The translations under genes and the position numbers were made by a program. A stretch of 64,000 bases of DNA from UBA1845 sp002338715 (lineage in GTDB: Bacteria; Planctomycetota; Phycisphaerae; UBA1845), in the NCBI GenBank assembly GCA_035344155.1, contig DAORAL010000010.1, positions 62,001-126,000 of the forward strand, written 5' to 3'. Shown here in pieces: positions 50,312 to 60,496 of the stretch. Positions within the stretch are counted from its first letter, which is position 1; each line of letters opens with the position of its first letter. The notes beneath the pieces were generated by a model, which did not search any database, was not told the DNA's origin, and saw only the letters and a program-made list of their open reading frames with translations.

Positions 50312-51110
50312 GCGAGCCCCCTTCGCCTGGAGTGACACCATTTGGCACTGTTTCCGGACCGGGCCCGTCACCCGATTGCAGCTCCGGATGGGTCAGTTCG
50401 AGGAAAATATCTTCAAGGGAATGCTGAGCCGCCGCCTGTTTGCGAAGTTCGGACATCGTTCCCAGACACACCAACCGCCCGTGGTTTAAAATACCGATGC
50501 GGTCAGCCACCGCTTCCGCAACCCCCAGCGTATGCGTACTCATGAAAACGGTGCGCCCTCGACCGACCCGTTCGCGAAACAAGTCCTTCACCACCCGCAC
50601 CGTGCGCGGATCGAGCCCGACCATCGGCTCGTCGATAATCAGCACCTCCGGATCGTGCATCAAGGCGGCTGACAACACGACCTTCTGCTTCATACCGTGC
50701 GAATAACTCTCGGTGAGCTTGTCGAGAAAATCCTCCATCACCAGCCGCTCGCTCAATTCACCGATGATCCGCTTCTGTTCGACAGCCGGCACGCGATACA
50801 TCTCGCCGACAAACAGCAGAAACTCGCGCCCGGTCAACTTGTCATAGAGAAACGGTTCATCCGGTACGTATGCCAGCTTGGCCTTTCCCGCAAGACCGTT
50901 GATACCCATGCGATGCCCACAGACATCGATCGTCCCGCGCTGCGGATGGAGCAACCCGCAAATCATCTTGATGGTCGTGGTCTTGCCCGCACCGTTGGGA
51001 CCAAGAAACGCAAACAACTCGCCCGGCGGAATGCTCAGCGAAAGATCATGCACCGCCACCTTGCGCCCAAAGTGCTTGTGAACCGATTGGATGTCGATGG
51101 ATACGTCCAT
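50295..51110 (-). CDS. ABC transporter ATP-binding protein
   Basis: A 271-residue ATPase. Walker A is FLGPNGAGKTTTIKMICGL, the signature loop is the variant SYSHGMKQKV, Walker B is VLIIDEPMVGLDP and the switch His is in VFMSTHTLGVAE. The C-terminal 40 residues are a Gly/Pro-rich tail. It energises the permease that overlaps its end. It lies 42 bases after the gene at 51153-51971, so the three probably form one operon. Confidence 0.95.
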   Translation of the reverse strand: MDVSIDIQSVHKHFGRKVAVHDLSLSIPPGELFAFLGPNGAGKTTTIKMICGLLHPQRGTIDVCGHRMGINGLAGKAKLAYVPDEPFLYDKLTGREFLLFVGEMYRVPAVEQKRIIGELSERLVMEDFLDKLTESYSHGMKQKVVLSAALMHDPEVLIIDEPMVGLDPRTVRVVKDLFRERVGRGRTVFMSTHTLGVAEAVADRIGILNHGRLVCLGTMSELRKQAAAQHSLEDIFLELTHPELQSGDGPGPETVPNGVTPGEGGSHVVGS

Positions 51111-51152
51111 TGGGTCGGGGTAACTCCTATACCGTTTCAGTCAGCAAGACAA

Positions 51153-51971
51153 TTATTCTTCATCCCCGCTCGGCAAGTCGATCGAACGAATCCGATCGAG
51201 CCGGCCGGCATCAAACGGTTCCGCTTCGATGTAGAGCGTCCCACCGATCGGCAGGGTCACTTCCTGTCGCACGACGACGCCGTTGGTCTTGACCCACGCG
51301 CGGGCTTTACCGGCTTCGATGACGAAACACTTCACTTCGCCCTCGTCCGTCTGGATCGACTCCCACCCGGTCACGTTGACGAGCATCGGAATCAGTTTCG
51401 AACCCACCCCGGTCAGTGCGGCCAACGGATTGAACACGTGCGTCCGCCATGATTGACCTACCTCAAGACGCGGCAAAGTCGCAAACGGTCGAAACATACT
51501 ATCCACCGTGCCCACGTCAGCCGCATCCACCTTGAAGTATTGCGTCCGCTTTCCCAGGTCCATCTTGAACGCGAGATGCCCGCTGTATCGTTCCGCGAGC
51601 AGGTGGAATTTCTCGCCAGCCCCGAACAGCTCCATCCGAATTTCGTCGAGGTAGCCTTCCTTGGTAAAATCCGAATCGATTTCGATGCGCAGCGCCGGCA
51701 CCGGCCCGATCCCCTCGATCCACACCGTGTCCTTGCGCGAGATTCTGGCTTTGTTCTCCGAATATTGCGTCCACACCGTCCCAACGCGCCGCTTGAATTG
51801 ATCGACGATGCGAAGCTGTGTCTGCATGGTCTCTTCGGTCAGCCAATCACCGCCATCGAGACGGGGCGCATCGACAGCCGTCCATGCCGGCCAAACGTCA
51901 TGCCAACCAAGCCAGGCCATCGAAGCAAGCCAACAGACAAATAGTGCGATCAGTCCGAGACGTGAAATCAT
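51153..51971 (-). CDS. Membrane-anchored protein in the ABC exporter operon
   Basis: A protein of about 272 residues with an N-terminal signal-anchor (LGLIALFVCWLASMAWLG) and a large extracytoplasmic beta-rich domain (GIGPVPALRIEIDSDF, YSGHLAFKMDLGKRTQYFKV, GVVVRQEVTLPIGGTLYIEA). The style resembles DUF3108-like outer-membrane-associated proteins, but this is not certain. As first gene of the ABC operon it may handle or sense the exported substrate. No strong ribosome site is seen; the ATG at 51971 is chosen by the anchor position. Confidence 0.75.
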   Translation of the reverse strand: MISRLGLIALFVCWLASMAWLGWHDVWPAWTAVDAPRLDGGDWLTEETMQTQLRIVDQFKRRVGTVWTQYSENKARISRKDTVWIEGIGPVPALRIEIDSDFTKEGYLDEIRMELFGAGEKFHLLAERYSGHLAFKMDLGKRTQYFKVDAADVGTVDSMFRPFATLPRLEVGQSWRTHVFNPLAALTGVGSKLIPMLVNVTGWESIQTDEGEVKCFVIEAGKARAWVKTNGVVVRQEVTLPIGGTLYIEAEPFDAGRLDRIRSIDLPSGDEE

Positions 51972-52111
51972 GCATACACCCACAGGAAGACGGAGACGCT
52001 GGACGGCTGATTCGGGTGATTGTAGGGTGGCTGTAAGATGCGGGTCAATCGACACGCGATCTGCACGCAACCGATGCGCGAATCAGACAAGTTTATGCGC
52101 TCGATACGAAA

Positions 52112-52903
52112 ATGTCCTCGATTGAAGCGATGCATTTGGGATTGTCCACCGACCGCATGACGCCCACCGAAACCAACCCGACGAAACGCCGACCTCGCTG
52201 GGGACGTCGCATCCTGTGGACACTGGTGGGCCTTGTGTTCGCGCTCGCAATCGCAGCCGTCATCGCCTGGTTCGCGTTTCAAAAAATCCCCTCGTGGTAC
52301 CAACCAGTCCGCGTCGCGTCGGGCGATCTGTCGCGCATACGCAACAGCCTGCCCAACACCTACGATTCACTCAACGCCCAGATTCAAAGCGGCGAAACGT
52401 TTGACTTCACGCTCAACGATCAAACCGTCTCCGAGTGGATCGTCGCCCGCGCCGAATTGTACCCCGACGCCGAAAGCTGGTTGCCGCGCTGGCTCCGCGA
52501 TCCGGTCGTCGTCTTCGATGAAAACCGCGCGATCTTCGGCGCCCGCGTCGACTACCAAGGGTGGCGGGCGATCATCGGCATCCACTTGACGCTCGACATC
52601 ACCAATGAATCAATCACCGCCCGCATCGTCAAGGTCACTGCCGGCGCGCTGCCCGTCCCGCTGTCGCAGCTTGGCGAACCGATCAAAAACTTTCTCGACA
52701 ACGAAGACCTCGACGTCGAAACCATGCCCGAACCCGCGGCTGTCGTGTTCAAACAGTTGCAGAAAATCGGACCGGCTCGGGCGCTGACCGAAGGCCTCCA
52801 CTGGCGAAACGTCTTTAAAGCGCCCAACAGCCCCCACGTCATCAAGATTCGCGGCGCATCGACTGCCAACGGGGAATTGAAAATTCGCATCGAACCGCGA
52901 TGA
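52112..52903 (+). CDS. Single-span membrane protein of unknown function
   Basis: A protein of up to 263 residues; a second ATG at 52157 would shorten it by 15. A basic N-terminus (NPTKRRPRWGRR) is followed by one helix (ILWTLVGLVFALAIAAVIAW) and an extracytoplasmic domain of about 200 residues (FDFTLNDQTVSEWIVARAEL, NRAIFGARVDYQGWRAIIGI). No family was recognised. It is divergent from the ABC operon and lies 56 bases before the phosphoglycerate mutase gene. Confidence 0.75.
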   Translation: MSSIEAMHLGLSTDRMTPTETNPTKRRPRWGRRILWTLVGLVFALAIAAVIAWFAFQKIPSWYQPVRVASGDLSRIRNSLPNTYDSLNAQIQSGETFDFTLNDQTVSEWIVARAELYPDAESWLPRWLRDPVVVFDENRAIFGARVDYQGWRAIIGIHLTLDITNESITARIVKVTAGALPVPLSQLGEPIKNFLDNEDLDVETMPEPAAVVFKQLQKIGPARALTEGLHWRNVFKAPNSPHVIKIRGASTANGELKIRIEPR

Positions 52904-52959
52904 TGCACGTTGCACAAAACCACCGCCATCTGGCGAGATTTCAACACGGAGATTGACCG

Positions 52960-54585
52960 ATGCCCGCCCTTCCGAAAAAGCGCCCGTTTGTCCTGATCGT
53001 TCGTGACGGCTGGGGTGCCAACCCGCATCCCGAATGGAATCACGCCAATGCCGTCTACCTCGCCAAAACACCTGTCGACGAACGGCTGATGAAAGACTAC
53101 CCGCACGTGCAGATCAAAACGTGCGGCGAAGATGTCGGACTGCCTGTTGGCATCATGGGCAACAGCGAGGTCGGCCACCAAAACATCGGAGCCGGGCGCA
53201 TCGTCGATCAGGAATTGCTGCGCATCACCAAAACCATTCGCGACGGTTCATTCTTCGAAAACGAAACCATGCGCGGCGCATTCGCCCGAGCGAAAGAAAC
53301 CGGCAGTAACGTCCACATCCTCGGACTTTGCAGCGATGCGGGCGTTCATAGCGTCCTCGCCCACCTCTACGGCATCCTCGAGTTGGCCAACCGCCTCGAC
53401 TTTGACGGTGATCGCGTGTTCCTTCACGCCTTCTCCGACGGGCGCGACAGCCCACCGACTGCCGGCATCGATTTTATCCGTCAAATCGAAGCGAAGATGA
53501 AAGAACTTGGCGTTGGGCGCGTCGCCAGCGTCATAGGCCGCTACTACGCGATGGATCGCGACAACCGCTGGGATCGCGTCGAACGTGCGTATCGCTTGCT
53601 GACCGAAGCCAAGGGCACGCAATACAAGTCTGCCGCCGAAGCGTTTCAAGCTTACTACGACAACCCGATCGAACCCTCATGCAGCGGCGACGAATTCGTT
53701 GAACCGGGCGTGATGGTCGGTGCCAACGGCCAACCGCTCGCAACCATCGGCGACGGCGACAGTGTGATCTTCTTCAACTACCGGGGCGACCGCCCGCGCG
53801 AACTGTCGAAAGCATTCACCCTCGACGAGTTCCCATTCGAAGGCGTCGACAAAGACGGAACCACCCGCACCATGGGCTTCGACCGCCCGAAAAAGCTCGA
53901 CATCTACTTCGCCACGATGACCGCTTACGAAACGGGCCTACCCGTCAAAGTCATCTTCAACAAACCGCCCAAGATGAAAAACATCTTCGGGCAGTACATC
54001 TCCGAACTCGGACTCACGCAGTTCCGCAGCGCCGAAACGGAAAAGTTCCCGCACGTGACATTCTTCTTCAACGACTACCGCGACGAACCGTTTGAAGGTG
54101 AAGACCGGCAGATCGTTCCATCACCGCGCGACGTGTCGACCTACGATCAGAAACCCGAAATGAGCGCGTATCCGCTCACCGAAAAGGTGCTCGCGGCCAT
54201 CGAGTCAAAACGCTACGACGCGATCATCGTCAACTTTGCCAACGGCGACATGGTCGGGCACACCGGCAACCTGCAAGCCGCCATCGATGCGGTGCAAGCC
54301 GTCGATGAATGCGTCGGCAAGGTCGTCGACGCCACACTCGCGCAGGGCGGCTGCCTGATCGTCTCTGCCGATCACGGCAACTGCGAACAGATGATCGACC
54401 CCAAAACCAACAAGCCGCACACCTCGCACACCGTCTACGATGTCGAAGCCATCGTCGTCGACGACGATCACAAGGGCGCAAAACTGCGCGAAGGTGGAAG
54501 GTTAGCCGACCTCATGCCAACCGCGTTGGCCATGATGGGCCTGGAAAAACCAGAAGAAATGACGGGCCAATCACTGATCCCGTAA
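52960..54585 (+). CDS. gpmI: 2,3-bisphosphoglycerate-independent phosphoglycerate mutase
   Basis: A 541-residue glycolytic enzyme of the alkaline phosphatase superfamily, dependent on manganese. VLIVRDGWG supplies the first metal Asp. MGNSEVGHQNIGAGR contains the phosphorylated Ser; HAFSDGRDSPP, FFNYRGDRPRELSKAF, VNFANGDMVGHTGN and SADHGNCEQM provide the remaining substrate and metal ligands. GGAG stands eight bases before the ATG. Length fits the family (about 510-550). Confidence 0.96.
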   Translation: MPALPKKRPFVLIVRDGWGANPHPEWNHANAVYLAKTPVDERLMKDYPHVQIKTCGEDVGLPVGIMGNSEVGHQNIGAGRIVDQELLRITKTIRDGSFFENETMRGAFARAKETGSNVHILGLCSDAGVHSVLAHLYGILELANRLDFDGDRVFLHAFSDGRDSPPTAGIDFIRQIEAKMKELGVGRVASVIGRYYAMDRDNRWDRVERAYRLLTEAKGTQYKSAAEAFQAYYDNPIEPSCSGDEFVEPGVMVGANGQPLATIGDGDSVIFFNYRGDRPRELSKAFTLDEFPFEGVDKDGTTRTMGFDRPKKLDIYFATMTAYETGLPVKVIFNKPPKMKNIFGQYISELGLTQFRSAETEKFPHVTFFFNDYRDEPFEGEDRQIVPSPRDVSTYDQKPEMSAYPLTEKVLAAIESKRYDAIIVNFANGDMVGHTGNLQAAIDAVQAVDECVGKVVDATLAQGGCLIVSADHGNCEQMIDPKTNKPHTSHTVYDVEAIVVDDDHKGAKLREGGRLADLMPTALAMMGLEKPEEMTGQSLIP

Positions 54586-54605
54586 CGATCTCAGCGAACG
54601 GGTGC

Positions 54606-54638
54606 GGGTGCCCCGCCCTTCCAGGGTGGGGGACTGAC
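54606..54638. repeat. Solo arm of the GGGTGCCCC repeat
   Basis: GGGTGCCCCGCCCTTCCAGG continuing GTGGGGGACTGAC matches the arms of the element inside the pseudopilin leader at 41820-41985. Only one arm is present. Confidence 0.8.
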
Positions 54639-54653
54639 TAGCGCAGAAGCGAA

Positions 54654-56432
54654 TCAAGAAGCCGTCAAGACTTCCGCCTGCGCCGCAATCCAACGATTCA
54701 TCCGCTCCTTAAGAATCGAAAGCGGCTGAGCCCCTTGCGACAACAGTTCGTCGTGAAACTCGCGCAGGTCAAACGATTCGCCCAACTGCGTTTCAGCGTC
54801 ATCGCGCAGCTTGCGAATCGTCAACTCGCCAATCTTGTACGCCAGCGCCTGACCGGGCCATGAAATGTACCGATCGACTTCCGAATTGATATTCAGCTCG
54901 CTCAAACCGGTGTTGGCTTTCATGTAATCGACGGCTTGCTGCCGCGTCCAGCGCTTTCGGTGCATCCCGGTATCTACGACCAACCGCGCCGCCCGCCAGG
55001 CATCATACGCCAACCGCCCAAAGCGCGACTCGGGCGTTTGATAACCGCCGATTTCATACCCAAGCCCTTCCGCATACAGCGCCCAGCCCTCTATATACGC
55101 AGTGAAACTCGCATGCCGGCGAAACGTCGGCAGGTTCGGATTCTCCAAATCGAGCGGAATTTGAAGCAGGTGCCCCGGATAGGCTTCGTGATAAGTCAGC
55201 GCCTCCATCGTGTACGTGGGGCGCTTCGTCGCTTCATGAACGTTCACGTAGTAATAGCCCGATCGCGATCCATCCGATGCCGGAGGATACGCATATGCCG
55301 CCGGCGCCGATGCCGCGCGAAACGATTCAATCTCCTTCAACCCGCAGCGCGCTTTCGGCAACCGGTTAAACAGCTTCACCAGCTTCGGTTCGGTTCGATC
55401 GAGAATCGACTGAGCCAACGTCATCAGTTCGTCGCCCGACTTGGCTTTGAATTTCGGATCGGTGGTCATGTAAGTGATGAATTCATCCACCGAACCCACA
55501 AAGCCCATCTCAGCCCGCACCTTGTCCATCTCGCCGCGGATGCGGGCAATCTCATCGAGCCCGATCTGGTGAATGGCGTCTGCCGACAGCTCCGTGGTGG
55601 TGTGGAATCGAATCAGCTTGTCGTAAATCGCGTCGCCGTCGGGTACATCCCAGATGCCCACCGTCGCCCGCGATGCCGGCAAATATTCATCGAGCACGTA
55701 CGCACTCAAACGCCGATACCCGGGCAGCACCGATTCGGAAATCGCCGTCTCGATCGCCTCGGAAAGCTCTTGCTTCATCTCTTCGCTGAACGATTCCGGG
55801 AACTTGCGGATCGGCTCATAGAACTCGCTGTCCTGCGGCGAATCGACGAGTTGCGATTGAATCTGCGGCACAACTTTTTCGATGATCACGCGCGACCGCA
55901 CGTAACCCTTGTTCACGCCCTCGCGACAGTTGGCGATGACCTGATCGACCTGCGTGGGCCAACCCTCAAGCCGCGAAATGTAGTTGCGATAGTCCTGAAC
56001 CGTATCGAACGGCTGATAGACGAGCATCAGCGGCAGCGACAAATGCGGGCTGCCCTGATGCTTGATCGGCACGGACTGCGAATGGCACTCATCGTGCAGC
56101 AATCCGTCGCGCAACTGCCGCTCGAAGATTTCGCAGTTCGAACGATCCATCGCCGACATGTGGCTTCGATCGATCGAGGTGATGCGCTTCAAAAAGTGTC
56201 GCCTTTTGGCACTCCAGCGTTCATCCTCGTCAGCCGACAAGTCGTCCAGCCGGTCGTTGTACCGGTTGACACCGATGTCCGTCGCCCAGGTCGGCGAGTG
56301 GGCCAACCGCGCCTGCCAATAGTCGTCAAAGACTTGAGCCGCCTGCTTTTCGGGAGACGCGCAGCCGGCCAACATGCCCAGTGTCGCAACAAACCCAAGC
56401 GCCGCCGCCTTCGTCAACCGCTCGGACCTCAT
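54654..56432 (-). CDS. DUF885 lipoprotein metallopeptidase
   Basis: A 592-residue lipoprotein of the DUF885 family. The signal peptide ends in the lipobox LAGC (GFVATLGMLAGCASP). YHEAYPGHLLQIPL provides the HExxxxH-type metal site, and TYTMEALTYHE and FTAYIEGWALYAEGLGYE are family motifs. Members are zinc peptidases related to carboxypeptidase Taq and the M3 group. It overlaps pepF by four bases (ATGA), so the two peptidases are co-translated and may act together on peptides. Confidence 0.92.
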   Translation of the reverse strand: MRSERLTKAAALGFVATLGMLAGCASPEKQAAQVFDDYWQARLAHSPTWATDIGVNRYNDRLDDLSADEDERWSAKRRHFLKRITSIDRSHMSAMDRSNCEIFERQLRDGLLHDECHSQSVPIKHQGSPHLSLPLMLVYQPFDTVQDYRNYISRLEGWPTQVDQVIANCREGVNKGYVRSRVIIEKVVPQIQSQLVDSPQDSEFYEPIRKFPESFSEEMKQELSEAIETAISESVLPGYRRLSAYVLDEYLPASRATVGIWDVPDGDAIYDKLIRFHTTTELSADAIHQIGLDEIARIRGEMDKVRAEMGFVGSVDEFITYMTTDPKFKAKSGDELMTLAQSILDRTEPKLVKLFNRLPKARCGLKEIESFRAASAPAAYAYPPASDGSRSGYYYVNVHEATKRPTYTMEALTYHEAYPGHLLQIPLDLENPNLPTFRRHASFTAYIEGWALYAEGLGYEIGGYQTPESRFGRLAYDAWRAARLVVDTGMHRKRWTRQQAVDYMKANTGLSELNINSEVDRYISWPGQALAYKIGELTIRKLRDDAETQLGESFDLREFHDELLSQGAQPLSILKERMNRWIAAQAEVLTAS

Positions 56433-58288
56433 ATCCCGACCACCCCCAGCAGTTCCTCGGTCTGATCGAGCAAGCCTTCAAAGATCTGCATGGCGTCTTC
56501 AATCGGTTCGGCCGTCGTCATGTCCACGCGGGCCAGCTTCAACAGGTCAACCGGGTACTGGCTGCAACCCGCTTTCAAGAACGCGAGGTAATCATCCACC
56601 GCACCGTCTTCATTCGCTCGGATGCGCTTGGCAATGTTACTAGCCGCACAATAACTCGTGGCGTACTTGTAGACGTAGAAGTTGTAATAGAAGTGCGGAA
56701 TGCGAATCCAGTAGCTCGCGACCAGATCGTCGTGGGCATAGTCAGCCCCATAGTAACGATGCATGATTTCGGCGTACTGTTCGCTGATCGCGTCGGCTGT
56801 CAGCGCCTCGTTGGCCTCGGCCATCTCGTGAATCTGCTTCTCGAACGTGCTGAACATCGTCTGGCGAAAGACGGTCCCGCGAATCGTTTCGAGAAATTCG
56901 CAAAGCAGTGCCAGCCGCACCTTCGGATCTTCGGTGCGATCGAGCACGTGGTGCTGCAGCAGAATCTCGTTGAGCGTCGACGCCACCTCGGCGCAGAAAA
57001 TGTCATAGTTGCTGTAGACGTACGGCTGCGTACCGCGCGAATAGTGCGAGTGCATCGAGTGCCCCATCTCGTGGGCGAGCGTCGACACGCTGTCGTAGTT
57101 GCCCTGGTAATTCAACAAGATGTAGGGAGACGTCAGATACGTTCCGCTAGAATACGCCCCGCTGCGTTTGTTGCGCGTCGGATAGACATCCACCCAGCGC
57201 GAGTTGATCCCCTTGTCCATCACGCTCAGATACTCCGACCCGAGCGGTTCGAGCGCCTCGCGCATCAACGCGACGCCTTCTTCAAACGTGTACGACGTGT
57301 CGGAATCATCGACGAACGAAACGAACATGTCGTAGTCATGCACCCCGCCGTCAAGCTTCAGCGCCCGCTTCTTGATCGACAGATACCGGTGCAAAAGCGG
57401 CAGGTGCTTGTCGATCGTCTCGACGAGCGTGTTGTAAACGGAAACCGGAATGTTCCCGCCATCAAGGGCAGCCGACAGACAGCTCTCGTACCCGCGGGCT
57501 TTCACCGAGAAGAGATGGCTTTGGATAATTCCATTGAGCAGCGCCGCGCCGGTGTTGCGCACGCCATGATACCCGCCAACCAACCCCTCATACGCATCCT
57601 TGCGAACGCGGCGATCAGGCGAACGCATCAACAAATAGTACGCCGCGTCGTTGAGCTCAACGTCGTTACCGTGTTCGTCTTTGATGTCGGGAAATTTCAA
57701 GTCGGCATTGGTCAGCAGGTTGTATGCGTTGTAAGGCGTGCGGCGGACCTGACCGGCCATCGCGATCAACTCTTCCTCGCGGGCGGACAGGATGTGCTTT
57801 TTCTGGCGAAACAGATTGTCGAAGGCCTGGCGATAGACGGCCAGCTCGGCACTCTCGTCCATCCACTTCGCGATGGTCTCAAATCCGATCGCCGTCAACT
57901 CCGGTTCGATCCAACTGACAGCTTCGCCGTACCGGACCGCGAGCGCCGTGGCGATCTGATCGATTTCCTGCGTCGCGCCGATCGACGTATCCTCGTCGGC
58001 TCGCAGGGACGCATAAACCATCACCCGATCGATCCGCGCTTCCGTTTCATCCCGAAGCGTCAGCGCCGAAAGCAGCTGCTGACTGCTGCCCCCAAGCGTT
58101 CCCTTCAACTTCGCAAAGTCCGGAATCAGCGCCTCCAGCGCGTCGTGTTCTTGCTGCCATAAATCCTGCGTGGCGAAGATGTCTTCGGTTGCCCATTTGT
58201 ATTTGGTTTCGATCTGGTCCCGCGTTCGAACTTCTTTCTTACCGGGGGCTGTCGCTGTCGAACTGTGCAACCGAATGTCACCAATCAT
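56429..58288 (-). CDS. pepF: Oligoendopeptidase F
   Basis: A 619-residue M3B metallopeptidase. LAHEMGHSMHSHYSRGTQPY holds the HExxH zinc site and FCAEVASTLNEILLQHHVL supplies the third ligand Glu. The N-terminal region is the usual helical PepF_N (LKGTLGGSSQQLLSALTLRD). The start at 58288 is supported by GGAG eight bases upstream. It hydrolyses short peptides in the cytoplasm. Confidence 0.95.
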   Translation of the reverse strand: MIGDIRLHSSTATAPGKKEVRTRDQIETKYKWATEDIFATQDLWQQEHDALEALIPDFAKLKGTLGGSSQQLLSALTLRDETEARIDRVMVYASLRADEDTSIGATQEIDQIATALAVRYGEAVSWIEPELTAIGFETIAKWMDESAELAVYRQAFDNLFRQKKHILSAREEELIAMAGQVRRTPYNAYNLLTNADLKFPDIKDEHGNDVELNDAAYYLLMRSPDRRVRKDAYEGLVGGYHGVRNTGAALLNGIIQSHLFSVKARGYESCLSAALDGGNIPVSVYNTLVETIDKHLPLLHRYLSIKKRALKLDGGVHDYDMFVSFVDDSDTSYTFEEGVALMREALEPLGSEYLSVMDKGINSRWVDVYPTRNKRSGAYSSGTYLTSPYILLNYQGNYDSVSTLAHEMGHSMHSHYSRGTQPYVYSNYDIFCAEVASTLNEILLQHHVLDRTEDPKVRLALLCEFLETIRGTVFRQTMFSTFEKQIHEMAEANEALTADAISEQYAEIMHRYYGADYAHDDLVASYWIRIPHFYYNFYVYKYATSYCAASNIAKRIRANEDGAVDDYLAFLKAGCSQYPVDLLKLARVDMTTAEPIEDAMQIFEGLLDQTEELLGVVGI

Positions 58289-58366
58289 TGGTTTCTCCAC
58301 CGTCTCGCTAAAGTTTGAGTTTTTCGCGGCCAAACGCGACAAAGGGGACAACAAGCGCATCAACGC

Positions 58367-59323
58367 TTACCGGCTGCGGACCACGTGCGTACCGGCTTTG
58401 CCTTCCAACGCATCGAGGCAACTGGTGATGCTCGTGATGATGGCGCGAGCGTTGGGATTTTCCGTGCGATCCAGGAAATCGACGCAAGCATCCACCTTGG
58501 GCCCCATACTTCCATCGGGAAACTGACCGGACTCTCGATACTTACGAGCCTCATCGACCGTCAACGTGTCGAGCTCCTTCTCGTCGGGCGTCCCATAATC
58601 AAGGCACACCCGCTCGACATCGGTCAGAATCGCGAGCGTATCCGCATCCACTTCACTCGCCAGAAGTGCAGCCGTCAAATCCTTATCGATCACGGCTTCG
58701 ATACCCTCATAACCACCCGAAGGATCCTGAATGCACGGGATGCCCCCACCCCCGCAACAGACAATCACCCGCCCCTCGTCGAAGAGTTCGTGAATCAGGT
58801 CGATTTCCAGGATTTCTTGCGGCTTGGGGGACGGAACCACCCGCCGATACCCCTTGTTGGGAATGTGTTTGACGACCCAGCGATCGCTCGCGATCCGCAG
58901 ACGAATCGTCTCCTGATCGTAGAATTGCCCGATCGGTTTGCTCGGGTTGTCAAACGCGGGATCGTTGGGATTGACCCGCACCGTCGTCACGATCGTGGTG
59001 GCTGTCACGTCCGACGTGCGCTTCACCATCTCGTTGCGGATGCACTGGCAGATCATGTAACCCATGCCCGCTTGCGTGTCGGCCACACACAAACCGAGGT
59101 CGATCGGATACACCTCGTTGCGCGACAGCTCGACCCGGCGCAGTACCGTCCCCACCTGGGGCCCGTTGCCATGGGTCAGCAGGACATGATGACCGGCTTC
59201 TATCAGATCGGCGATGTGAACTGCCGTCACGCGCGACTGCGCGAATTGGCTGGGGATGTCTCCGCCAAATTTTCCCGACGAAATGGCATTACCGCCCAGC
59301 GCAACAACAATTTTGTTCGGCAT
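58367..59323 (-). CDS. arcC: Carbamate kinase
   Basis: A 318-residue kinase that makes ATP from carbamoyl phosphate. KIVVALGGNAISSGKFGGDI and LLTHGNGPQVGTVLRRVEL are signature motifs, with VIVCCGGGGIPCI for nucleotide binding and LTDVERVCLDYG. In E. coli the paralogue yqeA stands with ygeW and ygeY in the purine-catabolism cluster, and the same neighbours are present here. It should use carbamoyl phosphate released by the carbamoyltransferase gene 102 bases upstream. Confidence 0.95.
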   Translation of the reverse strand: MPNKIVVALGGNAISSGKFGGDIPSQFAQSRVTAVHIADLIEAGHHVLLTHGNGPQVGTVLRRVELSRNEVYPIDLGLCVADTQAGMGYMICQCIRNEMVKRTSDVTATTIVTTVRVNPNDPAFDNPSKPIGQFYDQETIRLRIASDRWVVKHIPNKGYRRVVPSPKPQEILEIDLIHELFDEGRVIVCCGGGGIPCIQDPSGGYEGIEAVIDKDLTAALLASEVDADTLAILTDVERVCLDYGTPDEKELDTLTVDEARKYRESGQFPDGSMGPKVDACVDFLDRTENPNARAIITSITSCLDALEGKAGTHVVRSR

Positions 59324-59425
59324 TAAGTTTCATCCAACCGACCGCCAGCACATCGCTTGCCGTCGTACCCTGATATTCAAGCAGGATTGCCTCAAGCAAT
59401 CGCGGCGACTGATTCCAACCAATAA

Positions 59426-60454
59426 TTAAAAAGGCCGCTCGCGCATCGTGCAGGCCATGATCGCCTTAGCCGTGTGCAGGCGATTCTCCGCTTCCTGAAA
59501 CACGATCGACTGCGGGCCATCAATCACCGCATCCGTCACTTCCGAACCGCGGTCTGCCGGCAGGCAGTGCATGTAAATCGCATTCGACTTCGCCAGCTTC
59601 ATCCGCCGCTCGTCGCAGATCCAATCCTTGAAATTGGCATTCATCTTGAGACATTCCTGCTCAATCGAATCGATCTGGGCGTTGCTGGTCGCGTCACGCT
59701 TCTGAAGCATCAGATCGTACGCCCCCCAACTCTTGGGATAGACAATATCGGCATCGGCAAAAGCCTCGTCCATACTGTCGACGACTTCAAAATTCACGCC
59801 GGCTTCCTTTGCGTTGGCCCGGGCGTACTCCATCGGCCGATCCATCAGGTCATATCCTTTCGGGTGAGCCAGCGACACGTTAAGCCCCATCCGCGTCATC
59901 AGCGTGATCAGACCCTGCGGGACCGAAAGCGGTTTCGCATAACTCGGCGCATACGCCCACGTCACCGCGATCTTCTTACCGCGAATGTCGCCGCCAAAGT
60001 GCTCGCGGATCGTCATCAGGTCAGCCAGCGTCTGCGTCGGGTGATCGACGTCGCACTGCATGTTGATCACCGGCACGTCCGCATGCTTCGCCACCTCGCG
60101 CATGTAGGCGTTGCCGACTTCCGGAATCAGATCGTGGCGAATGGCGATGCCATGTCCCATCTGCCCGAGGATGATTCCGGTATCCTTGGCTGTCTCGCCG
60201 TGCGAAATCTGCAGCGAACCCGGCTCGAGAAAATGCGCGTGGGCGCCCAGCTGCGTCGCCCCGGCTTCAAATGCGTTGCGCGTTCGCGTGGATTTGTCAA
60301 AAAAGAGCAGATAAACCGTCTGGTGCGGAAGCTCCAAACGATGCTCACCGCGATGAAACGCGGCTTTCAAATCGTCAGCCGTCGAGAGCAGAAAATCGAT
60401 CTCTTCCGCCGTAAAATCCTGCGTCTCGATGTAGTCACGTCCTTTAAGATTCAT
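59426..60454 (-). CDS. ygeW: YgeW-type knotted carbamoyltransferase
   Basis: A 342-residue carbamoyltransferase. FDKSTRTRNAFEAGATQLG binds carbamoyl phosphate and YMHCLPADRGSEV is the HCLP loop. GNAYMREVAKHAD, NMQCDVDHPTQTLADL, VTWAYAPSYAKPLSVPQG and DADIVYPKSW match YgeW closely and differ from ordinary ornithine carbamoyltransferase. The true substrate of YgeW is not settled. With the kinase downstream it probably runs in the phosphorolytic, energy-yielding direction. Confidence 0.9.
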   Translation of the reverse strand: MNLKGRDYIETQDFTAEEIDFLLSTADDLKAAFHRGEHRLELPHQTVYLLFFDKSTRTRNAFEAGATQLGAHAHFLEPGSLQISHGETAKDTGIILGQMGHGIAIRHDLIPEVGNAYMREVAKHADVPVINMQCDVDHPTQTLADLMTIREHFGGDIRGKKIAVTWAYAPSYAKPLSVPQGLITLMTRMGLNVSLAHPKGYDLMDRPMEYARANAKEAGVNFEVVDSMDEAFADADIVYPKSWGAYDLMLQKRDATSNAQIDSIEQECLKMNANFKDWICDERRMKLAKSNAIYMHCLPADRGSEVTDAVIDGPQSIVFQEAENRLHTAKAIMACTMRERPF

Positions 60455-60496
60455 AACGTTCTCTGTCCGTTGCTTGATTTCTTAATGCCGATTCTC

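Noticed and set aside
41820..54638. Insertion sequence origin for the GGGTGCCCC repeat
   Set aside because: No transposase-like frame is present in either copy; the unit is only about 165 bases, which fits a non-autonomous REPIN/MITE-type element better.
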